Shown: piece after piece, positions 1 through 11,641 of the stretch | Numbering within the stretch: position 1 is the first letter of the stretch | Layout of the letters: every line of letters starts with the position of its first letter | NCBI GenBank assembly: GCA_029851415.1 | Contig: CM056743.1 | Coordinates: 68,416,186 to 68,480,185 of the forward strand | From: Eretmocerus hayati | Taxonomy: Eukaryota; Arthropoda; Insecta; Hymenoptera; Aphelinidae | Length of the DNA stretch: 64,000 bases | Direction: 5' to 3' | Program-made: the position numbers and the translations under genes | Notes under the pieces: model-generated | Databases searched by the model: none | What the model was told of the DNA's origin: nothing | Seen by the model: the letters and a program-made list of their open reading frames with translations, nothing else

Positions 1-576
1 ATTGCGCTCAATCAGAAACATGTCTACTCAGTACAAGAAAGGCAGTGAGATTATGTTTGAATGCAACAAGAGCCAATTAACAACAATTAATGAAAAAATT
101 CCATCCATTTATTCATATTTGCAACGGCCCAGGAACGTTCTGGGGATGTCGAGGCAACGCGCATCTGGTGAACAGTTTACGTTGCACCAACTTTTTGATA
201 ACGGTTTCTCCGACTTATTTCGGAACGTTGTGAGGTTGCGAATGAAACTCCCCAGAAATCTTTATGCAACATGCACTGTTCGGTGAAGGATGAGGCGAAT
301 TCACTTTTACTGAGGAAAAGTGACAAGGGGAGGACCAGGCCTTTGGATCACCAATCCTTTCCAGAACTTTTGTACAGTTTGGTACTACGTAGAATCTGAA
401 GAATCCAGAGTAACTCCGTCAAATGAGCCTCCTGTCCAAAGATACAGCCGCTGAGATAGGCATTACCCATAAAGGTTAATGTTAAAAAGTGATATATATG
501 GATATACTGGCAATGCTGAAGTTTTTGCTAGTAGCTCCGAACAGAAGTAATGTAGGGGAGCTGTACAAGAAGAGAG
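1..576. other. No gene recognised
   Basis: A reading frame of about 94 codons at 2-286 (+) has no motif I recognise and no supporting context, so I do not call it a gene. The rest holds nothing I can name. Confidence 0.4.
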
Positions 577-792
577 GTGGCAGTAAGAAAACGTACCGGG
601 TCCACAATACTTGACGGAGCTCTCACGATTCTCAAGGAAGTAGCGAAAGAGTCAGAGGCACCACCTCGCACTCTGGATGCTGCTGTTCATCTGGCTCAGT
701 TTATTGCATGCAGACTTCGACGTATGGATGAAACCAGTGCAACACGTGATGAGTGCGAGAATCAGCTGATGACTCTCATGTTCCAATTCTGA
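577..792 (+). pseudogene. BESS-like C-terminal fragment, probable Harbinger accessory protein
   Basis: About 71 codons are open after an upstream stop at 553. There is no ATG start, so this is a fragment. The second half (roughly residues 35-70) has the spacing of hydrophobic and charged residues typical of the C-terminal BESS-like helix of MADF/SANT proteins: an AQFIACRLRRM stretch followed by a QLMTLMFQF end. Harbinger elements usually carry such a DNA-binding partner gene next to the transposase, and a Harbinger transposase relic lies 650 bp downstream on the opposite strand. That neighbour is the main reason for the call. Function would be element-end binding and nuclear import of the transposase (family knowledge). 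It could also be an unrelated MADF gene fragment. Confidence 0.4.
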
Positions 793-1439
793 AACACTTC
801 CGAGTTTATGTGGCTCTGAGCGAGTGCACATTAGCATTTTATACACTTTTATTACACTTCACCGTGTTGGTGTTTTCTCCGTCCTAGATCTAGTAATTTT
901 GGTCATATCACGTGACTTCTGATAATCAACTTCCGGCTAGTCGCTCCATTTGATTTCATGGGTGTGCACTGTTGTCGGTGATCAGAATACACAATATCGT
1001 GTCATTTTAATCAGCGCAGAGTTAGATTATGTGATTGATGAAGAAAAACTATTGGCGCCAGCCTCGAGCCTTCCACGAGGTAGGCGGAGAATGCCGCGAT
1101 TGATGTCTGCTGCATGTTTGTGACTTCGGGACTTCGCGAAATAGTGGCGCCTAATACGAGACACCCATATAGCTCATTTTCGGGACACCCGCTGCACACA
1201 CGCGTCTCAGTTGCTCATATATTGCATTGCACCAGGGGCAGTTTATAAAAGTGTATTTTAAAAATTCTTTTTAACTCTTACTCATTATAAATTTTGACCT
1301 CAATGTTCAAACGAACTTGTTGATGAGTATTCATCAGACTGAGAGCTATAAACTCTTTCATTTGCATTTTCCAATGAAAAGACTGTGGATTGAATTGAGA
1401 TTATTCATTGATAAATTCCGCAAGATTGTTCGTAAATTA
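793..1439. other. Spacer between the two Harbinger-like relics
   Basis: No open frame with recognisable similarity is visible. The minus strand just below 1440 may hold decayed continuation of the transposase, but stops in all frames prevent a call. Confidence 0.35.
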
Positions 1440-1857
1440 TTTTCGAGTAGGGAATCAATAATTTTTCTAACAATGTGAAATCTTCGTCACCGATGATTAC
1501 CCATCGAAATTCTCCATCAGTTCCAGGAAGGCGAGACGGGGCGGGAATAGAGATGATGTCATTGTCGAGACAGTGTTTTGAGATACTCTAATGCCATCTC
1601 CTTCTATCCGATGCTCGTCTATTTGTTCCAACATGAACATGAATAAATCTTAGCTTAGCATCCACGAGCGACGGTAATACAATACTGCAAAATATGTGGG
1701 AATTATAACACATTGAACCCGACTGCAAGGGTGGATCGATTCGCACGTGTTTTCCATCCATTGCACACAAGCAGTGCTCAAAATTCCAGCGCTCTCCATA
1801 TTCCTGGGCTACGGGCCGTAGCGGGCCACCACTCTTCCTCACTGCTTGGGAATTCAA
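1440..1857 (-). pseudogene. PIF/Harbinger DDE transposase relic
   Basis: The minus strand encodes the catalytic core of a HARBI1-like (DDE_Tnp_4) transposase in two frames. From 1857 down to about 1590 it reads CAMDGKHVRI (first Asp), then a PP-SGS-YNSH-F-SIVLPSLVDA block, then VGTNRRASD (second Asp). A frameshift near 1590 follows. From about 1555 to 1440 the frame reads PAPSRLPGT, then VIIGDEDFTL (acidic third position) and LIPYS. These match the family order and spacing. The family product cuts and pastes DNA at 3 bp targets. The N-terminus and C-terminal helices are missing or unreadable, so the copy is inactive. No terminal inverted repeats could be assigned. Confidence 0.85.
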
Positions 1858-2617
1858 GGTAATCTACAGATGGAACTAGGTGAATGGTTTTCACAGTTTC
1901 TTTGATGATACCGGATATGCGTGATTCTGCCAACTTAATATTTAGAGGAGGAGAAATTTTTTTTGAGGCACATTACCCACCGATAGTTTTTCTTGTTTCA
2001 TGCGCCAAGAAAAGTAATAAAACCCCTGAGTGCACGATTTTTATGATAGGGTCTTTTGGGAAATCCATATCTCGTCAATCGAACAATGCTAGAGGAATCA
2101 TTCCCACTACTCTTCTCCTACCTCATTTCTCAGAATGAAACCATGATTTGGAAGAATTCCACCCGAATGAAATCGGCGTAAAATTGGCTGAACTTTCAGA
2201 ATATGTGGTTGAAAATGCCGTGGAATGAGATCCTGACGATGTCTGGGCTACTCTCTACCAAAAAAGTCAATTTTAATACGAAAAAAAGATTCTCAACGTC
2301 TCACATTGCAATAAAAATAGCCGGTGGCTGATTCAGAATCTCGGAAGAGTTCATTCATGAACTCTGAACTTTGAGAAGCCTAACCCTTGTATCGAAATTG
2401 GAATCAACAGACCTAGAAACAAGTCTGAAGGCAAGAATTGTCTGCGACGACAAATAAGCTAGACTATGAATTGTTCAATTAATATGGTTCAAATATAACA
2501 ACCAGGCGGATATTGCACTCTATCCACTCTATCTACAGAATCATCTATTATTCGAAAATGAACCGCACTATGATGAACATGAACTCTCGTAACAATTAGC
2601 ATAAATATACAGTAATG
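1858..2617. other. Intergenic, nothing recognised
   Basis: A short open frame at 1884-2138 (+) has no recognisable domain. No repeat boundary is visible before the foldback element that starts near 2630. Confidence 0.35.
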
Positions 2618-3494
2618 GCCAGGGAATACATTATACAACTCGTTACAGAATTAGTGTATATCCCGGAAAAGGTGTGTAGCGCGGAGTTTGTAATGTCGAT
2701 TGGTGAGTTCGAAATAGTTTGTAACAATTTTCTGAGTTTGTAACTCTCGCGGAAAAAACGAGATTTTTCAGCGTCGCGGGAGTAATGTTTAGAGTGTAAT
2801 GCTTAACGCTTAATCGTTACACCAAATCGTGACATTGTGTATTCTGCTAGGTTACCGTTTGAGGTATTCGCGAGCTACCCTTTTGTTGATTGATGATGAT
2901 AATTATTCTACGTGAGAGGCTGAGGCACAGGAATCATCAAGAAATGCAGTGTACTGTGCTTGGCTGTGCCCGGTGAGTGCTGCGTCGCGGCAGTGGCGGC
3001 GGCGGCGGCAGTAGCGGTGGCATCATTTAAATTTATGTAATTTTTTTCGCTGAGACAACCTTGCAGTGTTGTTGTTGGTGCTGTTTGTGATTGTGTGTCT
3101 GGGCGGGGGCGGTGCGGGGCCAAAAGTGCAGTCGAAATGTCTACGGCGTGATCAAGCACGCCTCAATTGCCGACGAGCAAAAATTAAGCCGCTGCCTTGG
3201 CCGATGCAGCAGACGGCCAACATGCCGCGTGGCAGCAGAAACGCCGGCCACGCGATGCGTTTCTAGCAGCCTCTCGTTGTTGCCGATAGTTTGTAATGCA
3301 GATTTAGTGAGTGAATGTGAGCGTGGCGGGTCAGTGCGACAAGAGCATGAACCGCGGTCATCGTGTGCGAGCAGCATGATACCATGATTTTTGAAGTCAA
3401 AGTGATGTTCATGTTGCTAGTCGCCACGTGTGTATCGGTCTGTTTGTTTTTCGTAAGCCTTTTTACAGGTTTGCGATGCATGGAGACCACAATT

Positions 3495-3743
3495 CTGTGG
3501 CGGTCAGACTAAAGGGCGTAAGTCCAATTTCCATAAAATTTGAGTTAAGGCATCTACGATGTTCTACTGGATCATGTTCATCACTTGAAACTCCTCCCAG
3601 ACCAAAATGTTGCATTGCTGGCAAAAAATTCCATTTGTAAGAGGGCGTGAGTCCACTTTCCTGTATTATAATGATAGCATTAAGACGCATTTTTCTCGAT
3701 TTTTATTCAAATGGACTTACGCCCTTTAGTCTGACCGCCACAG
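3495..3743. mobile_element. 249 bp MITE nested in the left arm
   Basis: Perfect inverted ends of at least 32 bp beginning CTGTGGCGGTCAGACTAAAG bound the insertion. AATT occurs on both sides (3491-3494 and 3744-3747). The sister arm at about 7318-7330 has the uninterrupted target, so the boundaries are certain to within a few bases. The 4 bp duplication is my best reading, because the target itself is palindromic. The interior has no coding potential. The superfamily is not determined. Confidence 0.85.
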
Positions 3744-4074
3744 AATTGTGGTGGCTGGTTGGAGACTGAAAAGTGAGTCTCGCTCCATATCGAAATCCTT
3801 TTGTGTTTTGCGATAGATAATAATGTGTGTCGCGTGAAAAAGAACAGAACCGGCGTGTCTGCGGAATTTTGTCGGCTGCTATCGAACATCACTAGAATTC
3901 TCGTTGGAGTCGCTGCACCTCAGTTGCATCATTGAATGATTCCATTGATGGTATTATTAGTAATAGTGTAGAATAGTTCTTAAGTAAGGGAACCTACAGA
4001 CTTATTTGTGAGTGCAATGTTAAAATCCCGTGTGTTGCGCATGCGTTGTCTAAATTGTGGGATCGCCTCGATGC

Positions 4075-4815
4075 AACGTGTGTATCAGGCCGTCGGTTGC
4101 TGTGGCGTCGTGAATATGAAGACAGCATTCTTGGTGTTGATCGGCTTATTTGCAGTCAGACGAGAGACTTTCATTCTGACTACATTAAAAGAAAAAAATG
4201 ATCAAATCTTCTAAGGTGTGCGCTTCACTCTCGAGTCAGCCTGTTGCGCTAATCAGAGGCAACTGATGAGCATCAGTTGTGCTTCTTCTTTATTAACGAG
4301 TGTAACGTGATTCTTCATCGGGAATCGACATTCGGCCTGTGAATTGGCCGGTTCAATTGATTCGATGATCAGTTTCATCTGAAATCTAACGGTAAGTGAT
4401 GCTGATTGCGAGCAGTGTCACTATCGAGTCGTTATGAAATTTGGCCACTGTATTCAATTTGAGCACAGTCTAGCTGTGGCGAGCTTCACTTTTTAATAGC
4501 TTTTCATTGAAGCTGATGTTGTGATCTCTCTCGCGTGAGTGCGAGAGATCAGCGTTGTCGAGGTGGGTAAATGCAGTCGATACTCGCGTGAGCAACGAGT
4601 TTCATATCAAGACTCACAGTTTCTCGTGCGAGTTCAGTTGGAATTGCTTACGTCAACAAGAAATTCTCTACTTTTCGTTACTATCTCGAACACGAGCTTT
4701 GCGCACGCTGAGGTCAGAATTTCTTAGAGTCAGAAAATTTCTCTGCGAATAACGTTGAGATGACCCGCGTGCGCGGGGTATTCATATCCCATAGAAATTT
4801 GCAGCTCGCGTACGC
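4075..4815. repeat. Segment unique to the left arm
   Basis: The arms align on both sides of this stretch, but the right arm jumps directly from the sequence equivalent to 4070 to that equivalent to 4815. Either this is an insertion on the left or a deletion on the right. No inverted ends are obvious, which favours deletion from the right arm. Confidence 0.6.
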
Positions 4816-5178
4816 TGTATTTGGATAGCGTCTTGTGCGCGATCAGCATCTCATCTTTTTTAGCCTCGCGTACGCGAATATGTACCCCACTCGCGCGAGG
4901 ATAACCATTTGATGCGGAGGATTCCTTGTCTGATTCGCGTACGCGAACGTAATGTTGACTCGCGAGCGCGAGCATCTCATATTCTCAAGAATTTCGGAGC
5001 TCGTATACGCTAAGTTTGGGAAACATCGTGTGTGCAATCGGCATCTTCTTGTCTTCTGTCTCGCGTTCGCGAATATATATGTGGAAATTTGATGGCGATC
5101 TATGGCATCACATGGGTATTCTCGTGCGAGAGGATGAAGAAAAGAAAAAAAATTCTCGTGCGAGTGAGATACATAAGA

Positions 5179-5303
5179 TTTATTCGATTATGCTGGTCGG
5201 AGCTCCGACTCTCGAACCGCTCTTTCTAATGCCAATGAGTAAGAGAGAGAGGTCCGAGAGTTCGGAGCGCTCCGACCGGTCCGAACCAGCATAATCGAAT
5301 AAA
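5179..5303. mobile_element. 125 bp palindromic insertion in the satellite
   Basis: Inverted ends TTTATTCGATTATGCTGG bound this stretch. It interrupts the array motif that elsewhere reads GAGATACATATTCGCG, and ATA flanks both sides, suggesting a 2-3 bp target duplication. It is a short hairpin MITE with no coding content. Exact ends could be 2-4 bases further out. Confidence 0.65.
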
Positions 5304-5429
5304 CCAATATTCGCGTACGCGAGGCCGAGGAAAAGAAGATACCGATCGCGCACGAGATGTTATTCAAACTGAGCGCACGCGAGCTCCAAATTGCTTGGAA
5401 TTATGAGTCGCTCGCGTCCGCGTACCAGC

Positions 5430-6690
5430 TTCACATTTGCGTACGCGAGTCTCGGCTTGCTCGCGCGCGCGAGGCATCTTTACGTTTACGTACGCGAATC
5501 AACTAAAATGTCTATCGCATCACATGGGTGTTCTCGTGCAAGTGAGATACATATCCGCGTACGCGAGGCTGAGAAGGAGAAGATGCCGATCGCGCACAAG
5601 ATGTTATACAAACTCAGCGTACGCGAGATCCGAGTCGCTCGCGCACGCGAGGCATCTTTACGTTTACGTACGCGAATCAACTGAGACGTCTATCGCATCA
5701 CATGTTTATTCCGTCCGAGTGAGATACATATTCGCGGACGCAAGGCTGAGGAGGAGAAGTTGCCGATCGCGCACAAGATGTTATGAAAACTCAGCGTACG
5801 CGAGATCCGAGTCGCTCGCGCACGCGAGTCACCTTTCCATTCGCGTACGCGAATCTCGGCTTGCTCGCACGCGCGAGGCATCTTCACGTTCACGTACGCG
5901 AATCAACTAAGATGTCTATCGCATCACATGGGTGTTCTCGTGCAAGTGAGATACATATTCGCGTACGTGAGGCTGAGAAGGAGAAGATACCGATCGCGCA
6001 CAAGATGTTATCCGAACTCAGCGTACGCGAGATCCGAGTCGCTTACGAGAGTCCCGGCCTGCTCACGCACGCGAGGCATCTTTACGTTTACGTACGCGAA
6101 TCAACTGAGATGTCTATCGCATCACATAGGTATTCCGTCCGAGTGAAATACATATTCGCGTACGCAAGGCTGAGGAGGAGAAGTTGCCGATCGCGCACAA
6201 GATGTTATGAAAACTCAGCGTACGCGAGATCCGAGTCGCTCGCGCACGCGAGTCAGCTTTACGTTTACGTACGCGAATCAACTGAGACGTCTATCGCATC
6301 ACATGTTTATTCCGTCCGAGTGAGATACATATTCGCGTACGCAAGGCTGAGGAGGAGAAGTTGCCGATCGCGCACAAGATGTAATCCAAAGTCAGCGTAC
6401 GCGAGATCCGAGTCGCTCGCGCACGCGAGTCAGCTTTGCGTTTACGTACGAGAATCAACTGAGACGTCTATCGCATCACATGTTTATTCCGTCCGAGTGA
6501 GATACATATTCGCGTACGCAAGGCTGAGGAGGAGAAGTTGCCGATCGCGCAGAAGATGTAATCCAAACTCAGCGTACGCGAGATCTGAGTCGCTCGCGCA
6601 CGCGAGTCAGCTTTCCATCCGCGTACGCGGGTCTCCGCTAGCTCGCGCACGCGAGGCATCTTTACGTTCACGTACGTGAATCAACTGAGA
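5430..6690. repeat. Satellite of ~177 bp units rich in TCGCGTACGCGA
   Basis: Units restart at about 5613, 5790, 6017, 6214, 6391 and 6568. Spacings are 177, 227, 197, 177 and 177 bp, the longer ones carrying an internal 20-50 bp duplication. Each unit contains several copies of the self-complementary 12-mer TCGCGTACGCGA and of near variants. Because 177 is a multiple of three, long frames run through the array on both strands. I do not call these genes. Confidence 0.85.
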
Positions 6691-8197
6691 TATCTATCGC
6701 ATCACATGGGTATTCTCGTGCGAGTGAGATACATGTTCTCGTACGCGAGGCTGAGGAGGAGAAGATGCCAATCGAACACAAGATGCTTTCCAAACTTAGC
6801 GTACGCGAGCTCCGAATTTCTTGAGAATATGAGCCGCTCGAGCACGCGAGTCAACTTTACATTCGCGTACGCGAATCAGATAAGAAATCCTCCGCATCAA
6901 ATGGTTATCCTCGCGCGAATGCGATACAAATTCGCGTACGCGAGGCTAAAGAAGAGGAGATGCCGATCGTGCACAAGACGCTATCCAAATTCAGCGTACA
7001 TCAAGGCGGTTCCTCAATTTAGACAACGCATGCGCAACACACGGGATTTTAACAGGGCACTCACAAATAAGTCTGGAGGTTCCCTTACTTAAGAACTATC
7101 CTACACTATTACTAATAATACCATCTATGGAATCATTCAATGATGCAACTGAGGCGCAGCGACTCCGACGAGGATGCAAATGATATTCGATAGCAGCCAA
7201 CAAAATTCCGCAGACACGCCGCCTTTGTTTTTTTACGCGACACACATTATTATCTAATCGCAAAACACAAAAGGATTTCGATATGGAGCGAGACTCACTT
7301 TTCAGCCTCCAACCGGCCACCACAGTTGTGATCTCCATGCATAGCAGACCTGTAAAAAGGCTTACGAAAAACAAACAGACCGACATACACGTGGCGACTA
7401 GCAACACGAACATCACTTTGACTTCAAAAATCGTGGTATCATGCTGCTCGCACACGATGATCGCGGTTCATGCTTTTGTCGCACTGAAAGCATGACCTGC
7501 CACGCTCACACTCACCCATTAAATCTGCACAACAAACTATCGGCAACAACGAGAGACTGCTAGAAACGCATCGCGTGGCCGGCGTTTCTGCTACCACGCG
7601 GCATGTTGGCCGTCTGCTGCATCGGCCAAGGCATCGGCTCAATTTCTGCTCGTCGGCAATTGAGGCGTGCTTGATCACGCCGTCAACATTTCGACTGCAC
7701 TTTTGGCCCCGCACCGCCCCCGCCCAGACACACAATCACAAACAGCACCAACAACAACACTGCAAGGTTGTCTCAGCGAAAAAAATTACATGAATTTAAA
7801 TGATGCCACCGCTACTGCCGCCGCCGCCGCCACTGCTGCGACACAGCACTCACCGGGCACAGCCAAGCACAGTACACTGCATTTCTTAATGATTACCGTG
7901 CCTCAGCCTCTCACGTAGAATAATTATCATCATCAATCAACAATAGGTTAGCTTGCGAATACCTCAAACGGTAACCTAGCAGAATACACAATGTAATGAT
8001 TTGGTGTAACGATTAAGCGTTGAGCATTACACTCTAAACATTACTCCCGCGACGTTGAGAAATCTCGTTTTTTCCGCGAGAGTTACAAACTCAGAAAATT
8101 GTTACAAACTATTTCGAACCTACCAATCGACATTACAAACTCCGCGCTACATAGCTTTTCCGGGATATACACTAATTCTGTAACAAGTTGTATAAAA
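6690..8197 (-). repeat. Right inverted arm of the foldback element
   Basis: Reverse complement of the left arm, lacking both the 249 bp MITE and the 740 bp segment. It therefore represents the empty-site version of the arm. Confidence 0.8.
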
Positions 8198-8208
8198 GCC
8201 AGGAATAC

Positions 8209-9499
8209 TCTTAGTAACATGGGTATGTCGTAATAATTAGAAAATCAATCCTACAATTCCATAAACTATCTCCCCATGATACATTGAGTCTTGAAGGCTT
8301 CCTACAAACTCCACTCCTCAGACTCTATTTGACTTGGAATGCGCTTCCACACTCAGGTTTCTTTAATTCGATTCATGCCATGCGCTGGGTTTCTCCTTCC
8401 CATCGACAAGTGCTGAAGGAATGAGGGATTTATGGGGAAATATCTGGAATACTACTCCTTTTCAAATAAGAAAATAACCCGAGTGACAAATTCATTTTGA
8501 ATTATTTGATCCCTAATCCAAAGTTATGCTGGATTGTTATAAACAAACTCGCTTTTTGCAACGGAATATGCGAAATTCAACAATCCATCGTATGAATCAC
8601 ATAGAGAATGTCAAATGCGACATTTTTTGTTTGAGAATTCTTTCTCTCCGAACAAAACTTCTCTACATGTGTGCAAAATCCATAAAGTTGGCAGTATTTT
8701 GTTGATAAGAAAAAATTGACCCCGCTTTTCAGACCAGAATTGAGATATTCGTAATCAGCGAGTCAAGACTAATCGATTGGAAGAAAAACTGCGTGCCAAC
8801 CTCGTTTTTGCTACAGAACCTATGGCTGGCTGATAGATTAGAGACAGAACCTATGGCTGGCTGATAGATTAGAGGGGATAATTTTAACACGAATGTCACG
8901 AGAAGAAATAATCGTACTTCACAACAGCGTGCTGTGCGAAGTACGTATGCTATTTTTATTATTGAGGCGAGTACACGCCAATTTTCTGTTTGCAGTCGGT
9001 ACTGAGAAGGGCGCTTCAGTTGCCCTATACTGAAAAATTCTATTTGACAAATTCTTAGAAGACAGCAAAAGGAGTCTGCATACATCTTTTTATATAAAAC
9101 GTTCTGAGTGTACAGTAACCCATATTCCTTTCGTCACGTCTCACAATACGGTAATCCTGGAGATTGATACTTCAGTATCGTTGACATGATATAAAAGAGT
9201 GTGTGTCGAACAAAAAGCGTATCTCTTCAAGATTCTTGAAAGAATGATCTACACACTTTTCTGTTAAATGCGTTCGCGTCGAGGTAGGGGGTCAAGACCG
9301 TGACAAATAACATGAAAGTACGAATATATTTTCATTACACAAGTGGAACTTTTTATACGGGAAAGTGTGCACATATTTTTTTTTGGTTTTTCCGAAATCT
9401 ACAAAAAACTGATCATTTTCTGCAGTAAAGTGCAATCGCTTCGAGTTATGGAACCCAAGCCGAGAATATTAACAAAAGAATATATGAAGATATTCTCAT
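8209..9499. other. Intergenic, with a 31 bp tandem duplication
   Basis: No gene is recognised. A 31 bp unit beginning ACAGAACCTATGGCTGGC is duplicated exactly in tandem at 8813-8843 and 8844-8874. The stretch 9343-9470 resembles 18319-18440 on the far side of the copia element (shared TTATACGGGAAA, ATCT-CAAAAA and CGAGTTAT blocks). The retrotransposon may therefore have landed between two copies of an older repeat. Confidence 0.4.
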
Positions 9500-9727
9500 T
9501 GTTGGAGTTCTTAGACAAGTACAATATTGATCGATACGAGAGTCATCTGTTGGTTACCAAGGGCCATGTTGATGACAACGACGCGGCGCCGCCAGCTTCA
9601 CTTCTTGTGTGGACACGGACGCAAAAGCATCTCTGCTGAGTCGTGCATTTATTCGAGAATCTATCAAAGTTAATAAACGAGTTCAAATTTACTCGGATTG
9701 TGTCCTGTGTATTCGAGTATTCTGACA
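9500..9727 (+). repeat. 5' LTR of the copia element
   Basis: It begins TGTTGGAGT and ends TCTGACA, the usual TG...CA. It is 228 bp and carries 14 bp (after TGTTGGAGT) that are absent from the 3' LTR. The LTR is short compared with many copia families but similar to Drosophila copia. Confidence 0.95.
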
Positions 9728-9740
9728 GGTTATAGGCCCA
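9728..9740 (+). promoter_or_regulatory. Primer-binding site, half-tRNA initiator Met type
   Basis: GGTTATAGGCCCA directly abuts the 5' LTR. It differs by one base from the complement of the initiator tRNA-Met anticodon arm (GGTTATGGGCCCA), the primer known for Drosophila copia, where a cleaved half-tRNA primes minus-strand synthesis. Confidence 0.85.
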
Positions 9741-11338
9741 AATCGCGCGACCATTGTGTGAGCGAATTTTTACCAGCGACGTGCAGTTTGTGGCAGCCGT
9801 GCTGAGAGCAGTGGCGTACAGTTTATTGCAAGCGTGCATATAGCAGCCGAATTGCAGTTTTCGACAAAGTTCGATTGAAAAGGATTCGAGGTGAGTCTAT
9901 TATTGATTCATGGTTGTGCGGAACTTGTAAATCCGACTCGATTTGAGGTGTGTTTTTTTACACTCGATTCAGAAGCGTGTGATTCTCGATTCGGATAGAT
10001 AATTTGATGATTGTTTGAGGGCCCCACCGGAGCAGCAAAATACACAACAGTGCGTTCAGTTGTGTGAGTGCGTGAGCTGCTAAGAATCTAAAAATCTAGC
10101 ATGAATCTTTTGTCGCGGGTGATCGGCTTCCTAGTGGACGTTTGACGACGAGCCTGCTTATCGCATCAAAGTCGAGGTCATCATCGGGCGTGCACGTGTA
10201 TATATTGCCGGCCGGCAACGCGGGCGCGCTGTAACATATTTTCGCGCTATCTCTCTCTCCTCTTTCGCATTCTTCGCTTTCTTGCAACGATTTAGCATAC
10301 GTGCGCAATGCTATAGTAAGACTCTCGTTGAGTGCGCGATTCTTCTACAATGATGCGCTTATACGAGCGGTTGATTTTGACTCTATGATTTCTGTCTATT
10401 TTTTTCGACTTAGACTTGTTCGATGGCAGATTGCTAATACGTGTAACCTCTACGTTCGCGCGCAAGATGCTGGTTGGTTTGTCCTCAAACCGCGTGTTGT
10501 TCGCGGATAGTACAGCCCGGAACGCACAAACTTGCATTCTCGTTGCGAGGGGATTTCCGCTATGATTTTCGAAATTGCTTTGATATTTGGATATATTGGC
10601 ATGCTTGTGTGCTCGAGGCCTTTGCTGAAATATTGATTTATATAAGATAGAGAGGAGATTCTAACCTTTCTCCTCTCATATCTCCTGGTGATAAATTGAT
10701 GCGAATCAAGAATCTTGATTGTTATTCGAGTGATTCGATGATTCAACAATATATATATATATATATATATATCTTATAATTCCATTTTGAGTAGCAATTT
10801 CGTTCTCTTAAACAGTATAGGATGATTTTTTTGATCTTAGTTTTGTTCAATGAGTAAACAACAGAGAAGTTGTTATTGTTCATTCTGAGGTTGGGTATCC
10901 TAACAATGTTTCTGAGAATTAAATGTGCGATTGTAAGGATGAAATTTTCCGGGGGTCAATCATGAAATGAAACTTGTGTTCGGTGAATTTTTAGCAATGA
11001 TTGGGGAAATCTTGATACATTTGTTAGTTTCGCTCGTGCGTGCATGATCAACCCAAATCTGGACTATATTTTGCAGTGCAAGGTAAAGTTTTGAAGAGTG
11101 GTGTGCGCATGGGTTACTGAACCTGCAAATGAGTCAGATTTTTCGCTTCTTTGATCATGAAATTTCAGCTGTGCTATATTTTTCTAGTCTAGAAGTACGA
11201 AACAGTGATAATTATAATTATCAAAATATTTGGTTTTAGATTTCTTCGAATTTTAATTGAATCAAAAGGAATCTTGCAATATTTTTTCCTTCACGTGAAA
11301 GTAAGAGAAATTGTTTCTTGTTCCGTAACCTGGAACAG

Positions 11339-11485
11339 ATGGCTGATCAAAATGAATAACAAAGAAGGTATGATGGCCAGTCGCAGGAAAAATCCGCAGA
11401 TGGAGCCGATGACACTCTTAATCTGGAGGTTGATCCTAGTGATGTCTCTCATTTGGAATCAGAGATCCAAATTACTCCAGATGAA
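11339..11485 (+). pseudogene. Candidate gag N-terminal exon
   Basis: From an ATG at 11339 the frame reads MADQNE, a TAA stop at 11357, then about 40 open acidic codons (around DLNLEVDPSDVSHLESEIQI) that look like a gag N-terminus. A GTGAGA donor-like site follows. If spliced to the acceptor-like site near 12233, the downstream frame continues into gag. This is inference from splice-like signals only. Confidence 0.35.
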
Positions 11486-11641
11486 TGTGAGAAAGTATTC
11501 TTACATCTTCTTACGGTTTGGAATCTAGAATTTTTTGTTGTACTGTACTTGACCGCATCAGGAATATTCTTATTTCTTGATTAGTATAGTTGATCAAAGC
11601 CATTTGGAAGAAAAATGCAGTGAAGTTTTCTCGATTTTCTC

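Larger units (their letters stand above)
2630..5178 (+). repeat. Left inverted arm of the foldback element
   Basis: Its reverse complement aligns to 6690-8197 almost without gaps from 2630 to about 3490 and again from 3748 to about 4070 and 4815 to 5100. It includes a GGC/GCA-rich trinucleotide run near 2992-3020. Open frames at 3066-3387 are copied in the other arm but start on GTG and show no protein-like constraint I can recognise, so I treat them as non-coding. Confidence 0.8.
2630..8197. mobile_element. 5.6 kb foldback element with long inverted arms
   Basis: Two inverted arms (2630-5178 and about 6690-8197) flank a central satellite. The outermost bases are TTATACAACT on the left and their complement on the right. 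Immediately outside lie GCCAGGGAATAC (2618-2629) and GCCAGGAATAC (8198-8208), a near-perfect 11 bp direct repeat that I read as the target-site duplication. A 9-11 bp duplication plus very long terminal inverted repeats fits Mutator-like or Foldback-type elements; no transposase is present, so it is non-autonomous. The arms differ by a clean 249 bp insertion and by about 740 bp present only on the left. Confidence 0.8.

Noticed and set aside
4255..4290. Hammerhead ribozyme core (CTGATGAG)
   Set aside because: The following sequence closes a simple hairpin and lacks the GAAA and cleavage-site parts of the core.
5437..7092. Long open frames of up to 298 codons rich in Arg, Ser and Tyr
   Set aside because: They lie wholly within the 177 bp satellite, are open on both strands and repeat the same peptide with unit length divisible by three; composition explains them.
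3091..7735. Conserved protein encoded in both foldback arms (about 98 codons, starting MCVWAG)
   Set aside because: The arms are nearly identical throughout, so conservation is not specific to the frame, and the start is GTG.
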